Positions 7,863 through 14,685 of a DNA stretch of 64,000 bases are shown here, one piece after another. The DNA lies in contig NZ_CAJTMN010000003.1 in assembly GCF_910577125.1 (NCBI RefSeq), forward strand, positions 1 to 64,000, in the 5' to 3' direction. The notes below the pieces were generated by a model. That model did not search any database, was not told the DNA's origin, and saw only the letters and a list, made by a program, of their open reading frames with translations. Positions within the stretch are counted from its first letter, which is position 1. Each line of letters opens with the position of its first letter. Source of the stretch: an uncultured Rikenella sp. Its GTDB lineage: Bacteria > Bacteroidota > Bacteroidia > Bacteroidales > Rikenellaceae. The position numbers and the translations under genes are program-made.

Positions 7863-9125
7863 CTACAACGTCCGTACCAGATACTTGTACCTCCGCTCCC
7901 CAGCACCATAGATCATGTCGCGCCGGAATCCGAGCGCGGTCAGCGCCTCGCCCAGATGCTTCGGGGTCATGTATCGCGCCACCTCCGCGCGAACCATCCG
8001 CCGCCGCTGCAGATCCGCCAAGATCTCGGTCGGCGTCAACCACTGCGCTGTCGCATCGTCCTCCTCCGGAATATCGAAGGCCTGCTGCAGCACCGCACTG
8101 GCCGGCGTCTCGATCATATAACGTTGATTGGCCTCCTTCAGCTCGGCGAACTCCCCCTGCGTGTAACGGTGGTCGTAGTCGGGACTCTCGGCCAACGCGA
8201 GCGCCTCGGCCCACAGCCGGTCGACATCGACGTTCTCGGTATAATCGAAGTCGATGGAGTCGAGATAGATCGAGATAAAGCGACGCGTCCCCAGCGCGGG
8301 GCACAGGAAGCCTGATTTGAAGCCCGTCCGGTTGTTGGTGGTCGCCACTACCGAGGCGATGCGCGGACGCACCACGGGGCCGAATTCTCCCCGCAGTTTT
8401 ACCGGCAGGCTCCGGGCGGACATCACTTTCTTGAACTCCTCGGCGGTGGAGGCATTCAGCCCGTGCATCTCATCGTACAACACGAGGAAGTTCGAGATAA
8501 CAGCCTGATCGATGTTGAAGACGCGCCGATCGGCGTGGCTCATGGTCATCATCTCCCGGAGCGGCTCCGGGCAAAGAAACTTCGCCAGCGAAGTCTTTTC
8601 GTTCCCCTCGGTGGCACTGACGAAGACCAACGCGGCTTCGTTGGCCGACTCGCCGATCGCACACGCCGCAGCGGCTGCCAGCCACTTGCGAATGAACCGC
8701 GCGGCCATGTCGCGGTAGTATCCCTCCGGACGATCGTCGAATTCGCGCACCCGCAGGTGCGCGATCAGTCGGTCGATATGGGATTCACCGTCGGGTTCGA
8801 TCTCTCGGAGGCTGGCGAAGTACTCCTTCACGGGGTCGTAGCTGGCGATTTGGTTGGGCGAGTTCAGCAGCATCCGGATGAGCGACTTGGTGTGCGGGAT
8901 GCCGGCCTGCATCATGTGGATCGAGATGTCGTCGAGGCTCGGCGGAAAGGTGTAGGCCCGCGTCCCGGTGCTGGCGATCCGCATTTGTGTCCGATCGTAC
9001 TTGTTGACCTCGATCCGGTAGTTGGCTTTCAGGAACTCGATCACCGGCGTAACCTTGTCGGCTGAGAAAGCGGTGCCGGTCGCCTTGAGGGGCTGAACGC
9101 GTGAGTTTCGTTTGGTTATCTTCAT
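7863..9125 (-). CDS. VirE/VapE-family P-loop ATPase (phage replication)
   Basis: 420 residues. Matches the virulence-associated E (VirE, PF05272) type: an N-terminal region, then a P-loop region LVFVSATEGNEKTSLAKFLCP, a Walker B-like FLVLYDEMHGL, and a sensor-like VVATTNNRTGFKSG. The expected second glycine of GxxxxGK(S/T) is replaced by glutamate (GNEKTS). The family is found in phages and islands next to helicases and primases and acts as a primase-helicase-like replication ATPase. Three bp upstream is dnaB, so the two form a replication pair. Confidence 0.8.
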   Translation of the reverse strand: MKITKRNSRVQPLKATGTAFSADKVTPVIEFLKANYRIEVNKYDRTQMRIASTGTRAYTFPPSLDDISIHMMQAGIPHTKSLIRMLLNSPNQIASYDPVKEYFASLREIEPDGESHIDRLIAHLRVREFDDRPEGYYRDMAARFIRKWLAAAAACAIGESANEAALVFVSATEGNEKTSLAKFLCPEPLREMMTMSHADRRVFNIDQAVISNFLVLYDEMHGLNASTAEEFKKVMSARSLPVKLRGEFGPVVRPRIASVVATTNNRTGFKSGFLCPALGTRRFISIYLDSIDFDYTENVDVDRLWAEALALAESPDYDHRYTQGEFAELKEANQRYMIETPASAVLQQAFDIPEEDDATAQWLTPTEILADLQRRRMVRAEVARYMTPKHLGEALTALGFRRDMIYGAGERRYKYLVRTL

Positions 9126-9127
9126 GG

Positions 9128-10555
9128 TCAGAATGGCAATTGTTGTCCCTCGGCCGGAGCGTCGGGGTGATAGTCAGTCAATTTACTGAGGTCGGGCGAA
9201 TAGCGAAAGGCCGCGGTACCGAGCTTCCCGTCGCGCTGCTTCCGCACGAAGATCATCCCGACGTCTTTCGGCAACTCCGGGCCGCCTTCGTATTCGCTGA
9301 CAATGAGTTCGGGATAGTAGGCCGGGCGGAACGGCATCAATACGACGTCAGCGTCCTGCTCGATCGCTCCGGACTCGCGGAGGTCGTAGAGCTGCGGCTG
9401 CTTGTCGGCCCGTCCTTCAGCGGCCCGGTTCAGTTGGCAGAGCAGCACGACGGGGATGTTCAGCTCTTTGGCCAGCTTCTTGAGGCCGCGCGAGATCTCG
9501 GCCACCTCCCGCTCCCGGTTTTGCTTGTAGCTCCCGGTGGTGTTCTCGCTCTCGATCAGCTGGAGGTAATCGATCACCAGCAGGTCGAGTTCTCCTTTGC
9601 GCCGCTTGGTGCGGGCGACGGCCCGGAGGCGGCCCAGTGTCGTCCCGGCGGTGTCGTCGATGTAAATGTTGAGTTTTCCGAGCTCGCCGCGGGCCTGCTC
9701 GTAGGCCTGCCAGTCATCGCGCCCCATGCGGCCGCTGCGGAGCCGGTTGCCGTCGATCCCGGCATAGGAGGCGAGCAGGCGGTCTGTAAGCGAAATACCG
9801 GTCATCTCCAGCGAGGCGATCATCACGGAGGCCCCCTGTCGCTCGGCGGGCGACTTGCTGAGGTGGAGCGCGACGGCGGTCTTTCCCATCGCCGGCCGTG
9901 CGGCCACAATGATGAGCTGGCCGGGCTGCATCCCCCCGGTCAGGTCGTCCAGCCCGGAAAAACCGTACGTCAGGCCGGGCATCTTGCCGAGGTTCGCCTG
10001 TGCCAACCGCTGATCCATTATCTCGCCATGCTCTTTCAGGATGGTGCGGATGTGTCGCTCGGTGCCGGAACCAGCGAAGAGCATATCGATCCGGGAGGTC
10101 ATCGTGCCGTACTCGGCGACAGCGTCGTCGAAGTCGCCGGTGTAGCACTTCCCGGCGAGGGTGTTGCACTCGGAGATCATCGCCCGCAGAACGGCCATCT
10201 GATAAAGTATCTTGGCGTGATAACCGGCGTGCGCGGCGGAACCGACCGTCTGGGTCAACTCGGCCAAGTAGGAAGGGCCGCCGACAGTGTTCAACTTCCG
10301 CTGCCGTTGCAGCTGCTGGCCGACGGTCAGCAGGTCAACCGGGGTACTGTTTTCCGCCAGCGCCCGAATTGCGTTAAAGATTAGGGCGTGGCGGTCATCA
10401 TAGAAGGTGTCGGAGGAGATCAGCCCGGCGACGTCGAAGTAGACATTGCGCTCGAGTAGCATCGCGCCGAGCAGTGCTCGTTCCAACTCGATGTCGTGCG
10501 GAGGCAGATAGCCTGCGTCAACTGATCGGGATGACGGTGATGTTCTTCTTGCCAT
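9128..10555 (-). CDS. dnaB: Replicative DNA helicase DnaB (prophage copy)
   Basis: 475 residues from the ATG at 10555 (MARRTSPSSRSVDAG). N-terminal DnaB domain: PPHDIELERALLGAMLLE at ~20-40. RecA-like C-terminal domain: Walker A AARPAMGKTAV, Walker B LDLLVIDYLQLI, and the LCQLNRAAEGRADKQPQLYD followed by DLRESGAIEQDADVV signature. Unwinds DNA at the phage replication fork. Slightly longer than most (~450). Its start overlaps the end of the upstream 158-residue gene by 38 bp, indicating one operon with the VirE-like gene. Confidence 0.93.
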   Translation of the reverse strand: MARRTSPSSRSVDAGYLPPHDIELERALLGAMLLERNVYFDVAGLISSDTFYDDRHALIFNAIRALAENSTPVDLLTVGQQLQRQRKLNTVGGPSYLAELTQTVGSAAHAGYHAKILYQMAVLRAMISECNTLAGKCYTGDFDDAVAEYGTMTSRIDMLFAGSGTERHIRTILKEHGEIMDQRLAQANLGKMPGLTYGFSGLDDLTGGMQPGQLIIVAARPAMGKTAVALHLSKSPAERQGASVMIASLEMTGISLTDRLLASYAGIDGNRLRSGRMGRDDWQAYEQARGELGKLNIYIDDTAGTTLGRLRAVARTKRRKGELDLLVIDYLQLIESENTTGSYKQNREREVAEISRGLKKLAKELNIPVVLLCQLNRAAEGRADKQPQLYDLRESGAIEQDADVVLMPFRPAYYPELIVSEYEGGPELPKDVGMIFVRKQRDGKLGTAAFRYSPDLSKLTDYHPDAPAEGQQLPF

Positions 10556-10994
10556 TGTCGTCCTGTTTTTCATCGTTTGTATTGATCTCGAACACGTTTG
10601 CAGTACCGAGGGCCATGTAGAACTCGATGGCGGCGATCGCGGCCGCACGCTGGTTCTTGGCGAACTGGCGGATGAACTTCAGCCGGGCGATCTCCATCCG
10701 GCTCTCCATCACGATGTGGTGCTGCTCTTCCAAATACTCCTTGTAGATCTGCCATGCCTGCCGGAATTCGGCGTCCTGCCACGGAAATTCGACGGGCAGA
10801 GGCTGCACCGACGAGCCGATCAGCTCTTCGATGGCGTCGGAGGTCTCGACGACCTTTTTCCACGATCGTTCGACGGCCTGCCGGCACTTGCGGCCGGTAC
10901 CGGCGTCTGGTACGAGGGTCAATGCCTCTTCCAGTCGCCGCCGGGCCTCTTCGAGCGCGTCCACATGGGCGCTCCATTCTTTATCGATTTTCAT
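10518..10994 (-). CDS. Hypothetical prophage protein upstream of dnaB
   Basis: 158 residues from MKIDKEWSAHVDALEEARRR (ATG at 10994; the upstream in-frame ATG at 11051 would add an unlikely 19-residue leader). Almost entirely helical, with charged heptad-like stretches, and a C-terminus rich in D/N/K. It overlaps dnaB, so a helicase-loader or accessory replication role can be proposed from position only. Confidence 0.6.
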   Translation of the reverse strand: MKIDKEWSAHVDALEEARRRLEEALTLVPDAGTGRKCRQAVERSWKKVVETSDAIEELIGSSVQPLPVEFPWQDAEFRQAWQIYKEYLEEQHHIVMESRMEIARLKFIRQFAKNQRAAAIAAIEFYMALGTANVFEINTNDEKQDDNGKKNITVIPIS

Positions 10995-11044
10995 AGGATA
11001 CGTTATTAGACACCCCCGACCGGCAAGGGCCGGGGGCGGATGGA

Positions 11045-11317
11045 TTAGCATTGCCCGAAGCGGGCGTCATAAGCGCTCTGCATGTAGAGGCAGAGCTTCT
11101 CGAGGGTGAAGGCCCGGACGATGAATGTCCGACGATCAGCGAACTTGGCGCGCGCCGTATAGCGGTGGCTGGCGTCGCTCGACAGGCGGATTCTCCGGGT
11201 TTGAGGGTAACGGGCCATGAAGTAGGCCGTGAATTGGTCGCGTACGAAGCTCGGCAGCTTGTCTTTGGACGAACGGTACACCGTTCCGCCAAAGCACAAT
11301 TCATTCGGTTGTCGCAT
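11045..11317 (-). CDS. Small hypothetical prophage protein, start duplicated upstream
   Basis: 90 residues, beginning MRQPNELCFGG. Basic, no recognised domain; the C-terminal part (RTFIVRAFTLEKLCLYMQ) is probably helical. Its start codon lies inside a sequence (11307-11316) that is complementary to 11373-11382 and is also copied at 11485-11496, so translation may be controlled by the leader structure described separately. The first ~26 codons reappear as a diverged copy at 11561-11638. Confidence 0.5.
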   Translation of the reverse strand: MRQPNELCFGGTVYRSSKDKLPSFVRDQFTAYFMARYPQTRRIRLSSDASHRYTARAKFADRRTFIVRAFTLEKLCLYMQSAYDARFGQC

Positions 11318-11530
11318 TGAATGAAAGTGTTATGGAAGTTGAACAAAAAAGAAAGACGGAGCTTTCTCGGTCTGCGACAACCACATTCTAACTGCTTGTA
11401 CAGGGAGAATGAATTGAGAAAGGCTCCGCCTGTGATATAGGCAGAAATAACGATTCTCCACTGCAAAAGCAGAGTTAAAATATAGTTGTCGCATTGCAAA
11501 CATACTACATTTTGGAGAATTGTTGCAAGA
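11300..11530 (-). ncRNA. Candidate bistable structured RNA, unit 1 (leader of 90-aa gene)
   Basis: Several helices can be drawn: 11357-11368 with 11416-11428 (CGGAGCTTTCTC/GAGAAAGGCTCCG); 11428-11430/11440-11442; 11461-11464/11469-11472 (CTGC/GCAG); 11453-11460 with 11513-11520 (ATTCTCCA/TGGAGAAT). Two strands have two possible partners each: 11373-11382 can pair with 11307-11316 (over the start codon of the downstream gene) or with 11485-11494, and 11453-11459 can pair with 11404-11410 or 11514-11520. This is the layout of a two-state switch. Strand is inferred from the flanking genes. Confidence 0.5.
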
Positions 11531-11560
11531 TGGCCGGCAGATTTTTCTGCGTCGGGGATT

Positions 11561-11638
11561 CCGTACGAAGCTCGGCAGCTTGTCCTTGGACGAACGGTAC
11601 ACCGTTCTGCCAAAGCACGGTTCATTCGTGGTTGGCAT
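11561..11638 (-). pseudogene. Truncated copy of the start of the 90-aa prophage gene
   Basis: About 26 codons starting MPTTNEPCFGRTVYRSSK at 11638, clearly related to the first 26 codons of the gene at 11045-11317 (MRQPNELCFGGTVYRSSK). Homology stops after SFVR; the frame then stays open by chance or by design through unit 1 of the RNA element to a stop at 11330. Most simply a leftover of the tandem duplication. Confidence 0.6.
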
Positions 11639-11850
11639 TGAATGAATGTGTTTTGAGAAGTGATACAATAAAGAAAGCGGAGCTTTCTCTTGGCGCCAAC
11701 CACACATTCTGATCTTTCTGAGAATCGGGAATGAATAGAGAAAAGCTCCGCCTGTATCAGGCCGAAAACAACAATTCCCGCTTTCGTCAGAAAGCTATCA
11801 ATAAGTATGGTTGGCACTGCAAACATAACACTATTTCGGGAATTGTCGGG
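11615..11850 (-). ncRNA. Candidate bistable structured RNA, unit 2
   Basis: Same layout as unit 1 with different bases: 11678-11690 with 11738-11750; GCCTG/CAGGC at ~11750-11762; GCTTTC/GAAAGC at ~11780-11795 (unit 1 has CTGC/GCAG there); ACAATTCCCG 11771-11780 with CGGGAATTGT 11837-11846. The alternative partners are also kept: GCCAACCAC 11695-11703 pairs with GTGGTTGGC 11628-11636 or TGGTTGGC 11808-11815, and ATTCCCG can pair with CGGGAAT at 11726 or 11837. Compared with unit 1, both sides of each helix have changed together. Confidence 0.5.
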
Positions 11851-11864
11851 CATGGTGGGGAAAA

Positions 11865-12410
11865 TTAATCAAACAGGGTTCTGAGGGCCGTCAGGCTTTC
11901 GGCGGTCAGCGCCTTGCGCACGGCCTTTTCATGCCGCAGCTGCTGCTCGATCTCCAGATAGCGATCGAAGTCTGCACCGCTCTTCTCCACCTTGAGTCTC
12001 AGATCGGCCAATTCTTTCTGCAAAGCGATCGTTCGCTCGAAAGATTGCTCACGTGCGTCGTAGTTGATGTATCGCTTGTGAAAATGCTCGTAAAGAACAT
12101 CATAGCATTCCTGCTTATATCTTATGATATTCTCGCGCGATTGCTCTTTCACATTATCCGGATTGATGGAAAATACCCATCCGAACACATATTTCAGAGG
12201 CAGACATAACATTTCTCGTTGTTTTCCATCTGCACCAACTGTTACCCTCTGGGTAACGGTTGAACTTAAAATTGCATCCGATTTAATTTTCTCGGACTGT
12301 CGCGGAAAGGCGATACCCAATACTTCACAAATCGGCTTGATCGGGACGAACATATCGGACGTAACGACGATCTCTACATGGTTGATGGTGGTGATAATGG
12401 TGTCTTTCAT
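11865..12410 (-). CDS. P22_AR_N-type phage antirepressor
   Basis: 181 residues. The first ~115 match the P22 antirepressor N-terminal domain: KPICEVLGIAFPRQSEKIKS, then DAILSSTVTQRVTVGADGKQ and REMLCLPLKYVFGWVFSINP, then IIRYKQECYDVLYEHF. The C-terminal ~65 residues form a charged coiled coil. Antirepressors of this type bind the phage repressor and trigger lytic growth, in keeping with an XRE repressor encoded 740 bp away on the other strand. Confidence 0.85.
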   Translation of the reverse strand: MKDTIITTINHVEIVVTSDMFVPIKPICEVLGIAFPRQSEKIKSDAILSSTVTQRVTVGADGKQREMLCLPLKYVFGWVFSINPDNVKEQSRENIIRYKQECYDVLYEHFHKRYINYDAREQSFERTIALQKELADLRLKVEKSGADFDRYLEIEQQLRHEKAVRKALTAESLTALRTLFD

Positions 12411-12412
12411 GA

Positions 12413-12733
12413 TTATTCGGTTTTAGAGGTTTGTAGCATCAGTTTATCTAACTGGATGAGCAGTCGGCGAAAAGCGACCTGTTCAACCGGCGGCAGATCG
12501 TTCAGAATCCGCATCAGGGCAGTGTGAAGCGTCTCGGCCTCCTCGCGACTCATCTCCAATATGCTTATCCGTCCTGCGGCGTCAAGATCGGGGTACATGG
12601 CTATCGGGTTCGTTGTTGTCATTTCTGTCGGCGGGCGAGGCGGCTCAATCGCTGTTTCTTTTCGTCGTCCGGAGTGGTACGCGTTCGGCGGGGAAAGACT
12701 CGAATTATTCGTTTCATTCATTTCTGTATTCAT
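12413..12733 (-). CDS. Hypothetical early prophage protein
   Basis: 106 residues from MNTEMNETNNSSLSPPNAYH (ATG at 12733; an upstream in-frame ATG would run back into the next gene). N-terminal half is proline/threonine-rich and probably disordered. The C-terminal half is helical (ISILEMSREEAETLHTALMR). The gene ends 2 bp before the antirepressor start, so they are co-transcribed. No family recognised. Confidence 0.6.
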   Translation of the reverse strand: MNTEMNETNNSSLSPPNAYHSGRRKETAIEPPRPPTEMTTTNPIAMYPDLDAAGRISILEMSREEAETLHTALMRILNDLPPVEQVAFRRLLIQLDKLMLQTSKTE

Positions 12734-12785
12734 AAGTATGGGGATACTTGCTCCTGCCGCAGACTCGAACTGCGGCGTTTGCCAA

Positions 12786-13001
12786 TCAGGAGACACGCTG
12801 CACGGTAAAAATATTGGCCTCGTAATTTGGGGTAATCTCAAAATCATACCCCTGTTGTTTCAGTCGCGATTTGGCTACTCGAAAACCCGATAATAATGTA
12901 TTTTCAATAGGATATTGTCGGGTTTCTCCAACGACGAAAGACATCAACGTAGCTCTATACTCCGGTCGAGTAATTAATCGGCCTCGTAATTTTCTTCCCA
13001 T
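12786..13001 (-). CDS. Small hypothetical early prophage protein
   Basis: 71 residues, MGRKLRGRLITRPEYRATLM onward, basic at the start. First gene of the minus-strand early operon, divergent from the XRE repressor gene, which is where Cro-like or regulatory proteins sit; no clear HTH is visible and no function is claimed. Confidence 0.55.
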   Translation of the reverse strand: MGRKLRGRLITRPEYRATLMSFVVGETRQYPIENTLLSGFRVAKSRLKQQGYDFEITPNYEANIFTVQRVS

Positions 13002-13149
13002 GCTTTATCTTAAATTTGAGGTTTTAGAAAATTTCATGAGCAAATATAATAACAATAATGAGAAAATCTCACTATCTAACTGAAATTATCTCAAGTAAAC
13101 CACGCTTTTTCTCACAACTATTTGAAATACACACATCTACCTTTGAACC
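13002..13149. promoter_or_regulatory. Divergent AT-rich control region between early operon and repressor
   Basis: 148 bp, strikingly AT-rich compared with the rest of the window, between divergently transcribed early genes and the XRE repressor. TACCTTTG at 13138-13145 resembles a Bacteroidetes -7 box, only 4 bp before the repressor ATG, which would give a leaderless message. Its only TTTG (13121) is spaced 13 bp, shorter than usual, so this promoter is weakly supported. Operators are expected here but no clear inverted repeat was found. Confidence 0.4.
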
Positions 13150-13461
13150 ATGAATATTAGAGAGAACATCAGAAGGATTCGAGAATCGAAAGGTCTGAAA
13201 CAGCAAGTGATTTCCGATGCGTTGGGCAGTGATCCTGCCGTAGCCAGCAATATCGAAAATGGGAAGCGAGAGATAAAAGTCAGCGAATTAGAACGGATCG
13301 CTCAAGCATTAGATGAAGACGTACTTTATCTCTTCACCTATCCGGAACGTTTTGTAAATGCAAATACGTTGGAAAGCTATTCGCAAAAGAAAGTATCCAT
13401 CACGTTTGAAGTTTCTCCTGATATACGTGATGAATTGTTAAAGATAGTAGCTCAAAAATAA
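13150..13461 (+). CDS. XRE-family transcriptional regulator, probable prophage repressor
   Basis: 103 residues. HTH_3 domain at residues ~4-60: IRENIRRIRESKGLKQQVIS, then DPAVASNIENGKREIKVSEL, then LERIAQALDEDVLYLF. The C-terminal ~40 residues probably dimerise. The only plus-strand gene of the prophage region, divergent from the early operon that includes an antirepressor; the classical position of a CI-like lysogeny repressor. Low GC compared with the chromosome on its right, marking the prophage border nearby. Confidence 0.85.
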   Translation: MNIRENIRRIRESKGLKQQVISDALGSDPAVASNIENGKREIKVSELERIAQALDEDVLYLFTYPERFVNANTLESYSQKKVSITFEVSPDIRDELLKIVAQK

Positions 13462-13516
13462 CCTAAATAACATACTGGAGTATCCCCCAAGAACCAAACT
13501 ATGCAGAAAATAAGAA

Positions 13517-13540
13517 TTTAGTAATCAAAAGATTACTAAA
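13517..13540. terminator. Perfect palindrome downstream of repressor
   Basis: TTTAGTAATC and GATTACTAAA with a 4-nt AAAA loop. It follows the repressor stop by ~55 bp. No T-run follows on the plus strand, so termination is uncertain; a protein-binding or attachment-site role is an alternative. Confidence 0.4.
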
Positions 13541-13605
13541 TGAACGTCGTCTCCCTCCAGCTCCACCTTTCGACACACCGACCGCAGGTCGGTCCAGAAC
13601 AGACA

Positions 13606-13646
13606 CGAGGCCGATTCGGAAAAACCGAATCGGCCTCGTTCTTTTT
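13606..13646 (+). terminator. Strong rho-independent terminator
   Basis: 14-bp perfect stem CGAGGCCGATTCGG / CCGAATCGGCCTCG with an AAAAA loop at 13606-13638, followed by TTCTTTTT. Ends plus-strand transcription leaving the prophage repressor, and lies close to the prophage/chromosome boundary. Confidence 0.75.
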
Positions 13647-13703
13647 GCACCTCACCGCCCCATACCCACCCGAGACACTCCTCTCGCCAACAAGATGCCC
13701 CGC

Positions 13704-13741
13704 AAAAAAAGAGCGTCTCTCCCTGAAAAAGAGAAACGCCC
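13704..13741 (-). terminator. Rho-independent terminator of the fimbrial operon
   Basis: On the minus strand GGGCGTTTCTC pairs with GAGAGACGCTC (one mismatch) and is followed by seven T. It lies 33 bp after the stop of the FimB/Mfa2-like gene, the last gene of the operon. Confidence 0.7.
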
Positions 13742-13773
13742 ATAAAATATTTTTCTGCAAAAGAGAAAGAGAA

Positions 13774-14685
13774 TCAATCCCCCACCCCCGCATTCTGCAC
13801 AATCACCGTGTTCCAGTCCTGAATCGAGATGAAGATCTTATCGATCGCGATTTCGATAAAGATCGGCAGCACCACCGTATTCGGATCCGCCGGATCGACC
13901 CCGCACTCCGTCGGAATCACCGGCACCCTCGCAATCCTCACCCCCTCCTTATACAACACCAGCGTCACCCCATCCCCGTCTCCGAAACGATTCATCCTGA
14001 ACTCTGCCGTTCTCCGCCCCTGTTCCTCGTCCGTCGCCAACTCCGGCGCAAAACAGCACCCCTGCTCTCCCCCTCCCAGAATCTCCCCCTCTCCGTCTAT
14101 CGTCCCCGGCACCCCCTCCAGAGAGGCCGAATAGGCCGTCAACGGCACCATATCATCCTCATCCTTCTGCAAGACCAGCTCCACCTGATAATATTTCGGC
14201 ACCATCGCCGGACACGCCCTCGCCGGCGTCCCCCGCTTCACCATGTGCTTCGTGACACAGTGATACACCTCGTCCGATCCGGTGTATTCCTGTTCCGGAT
14301 CGAGCGTCACCGCCAGCTCCTCCCATTTCGAAACTCCCGGTTCGAGTCTTGCCACCTGCGCCTGCTCCAGATTGGCGTAGCACGCCACGCGATATTCCCC
14401 CTCCGGCACCCCCGCCAGCAGCGTATCCACCCGTTTTCCCGTCTCCGCATCCACCCCGCTCGCCTTGACCGGCACCCCGCTTTCGAGCTCCAGCACATTT
14501 TGGAAGACCCCCTGCGGATCGTACACCATCGCATGCAACGTCCTGACCCGTTCATCGTCCGGGAACTCCAGCAGCAACGTCGGTTTCATATTGACCTCGA
14601 CGTCCAGTTTTTCCGTAAGCGTACAACCGCTCCACCCCGCCATTCCTCCCAGTACAGTTGCCGCTAAAAGTAAAATCTTCCTCAT
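13774..14685 (-). CDS. FimB/Mfa2-family fimbrial anchor lipoprotein
   Basis: 303 residues. Signal peptide with lipobox (GGMAGWSGC, Cys at ~21). Body matches the FimB/Mfa2 family (PF08842): two transthyretin-like beta domains, conserved LLAGVPEGEYRVACYANLE. C-terminal IDKIFISIQDWNTVIVQNAG. In Porphyromonas and Bacteroides this lipoprotein anchors the Mfa/Fim fimbria to the outer membrane and limits its length. The start overlaps the upstream gene by 4 bp (14682-14685), so it is translationally coupled and is the last gene of the five-gene fimbrial operon. Confidence 0.88.
   Translation of the reverse strand: MRKILLLAATVLGGMAGWSGCTLTEKLDVEVNMKPTLLLEFPDDERVRTLHAMVYDPQGVFQNVLELESGVPVKASGVDAETGKRVDTLLAGVPEGEYRVACYANLEQAQVARLEPGVSKWEELAVTLDPEQEYTGSDEVYHCVTKHMVKRGTPARACPAMVPKYYQVELVLQKDEDDMVPLTAYSASLEGVPGTIDGEGEILGGGEQGCCFAPELATDEEQGRRTAEFRMNRFGDGDGVTLVLYKEGVRIARVPVIPTECGVDPADPNTVVLPIFIEIAIDKIFISIQDWNTVIVQNAGVGD

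Larger units (their letters stand above)
11241..11853. repeat. Tandem duplication, two units of about 320 bp
   Basis: Two diverged copies in direct orientation: about 11241-11530 and 11561-11850. The near-identical part (GTACGAAGCTCGGCAGCTTG and onward) corresponds to the start of the 90-residue gene; the rest is a non-coding-looking segment whose sequence differs between copies while its complementarity is kept. The duplication explains the repeated gene start but not the coordinated changes inside each unit. Confidence 0.8.

Noticed and set aside
10981..11853. 290-codon open frame across the duplicated RNA element
   Set aside because: Overlaps the 90-residue gene in another frame and runs through paired segments; protein shows only the duplication. 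Mentioned as an alternative in the findings.
12413..12847. Longer start for the 106-residue early gene
   Set aside because: Start at 12847 would overlap the neighbouring gene by 62 bp and adds a Pro-rich leader; the ATG at 12733 gives clean spacing.
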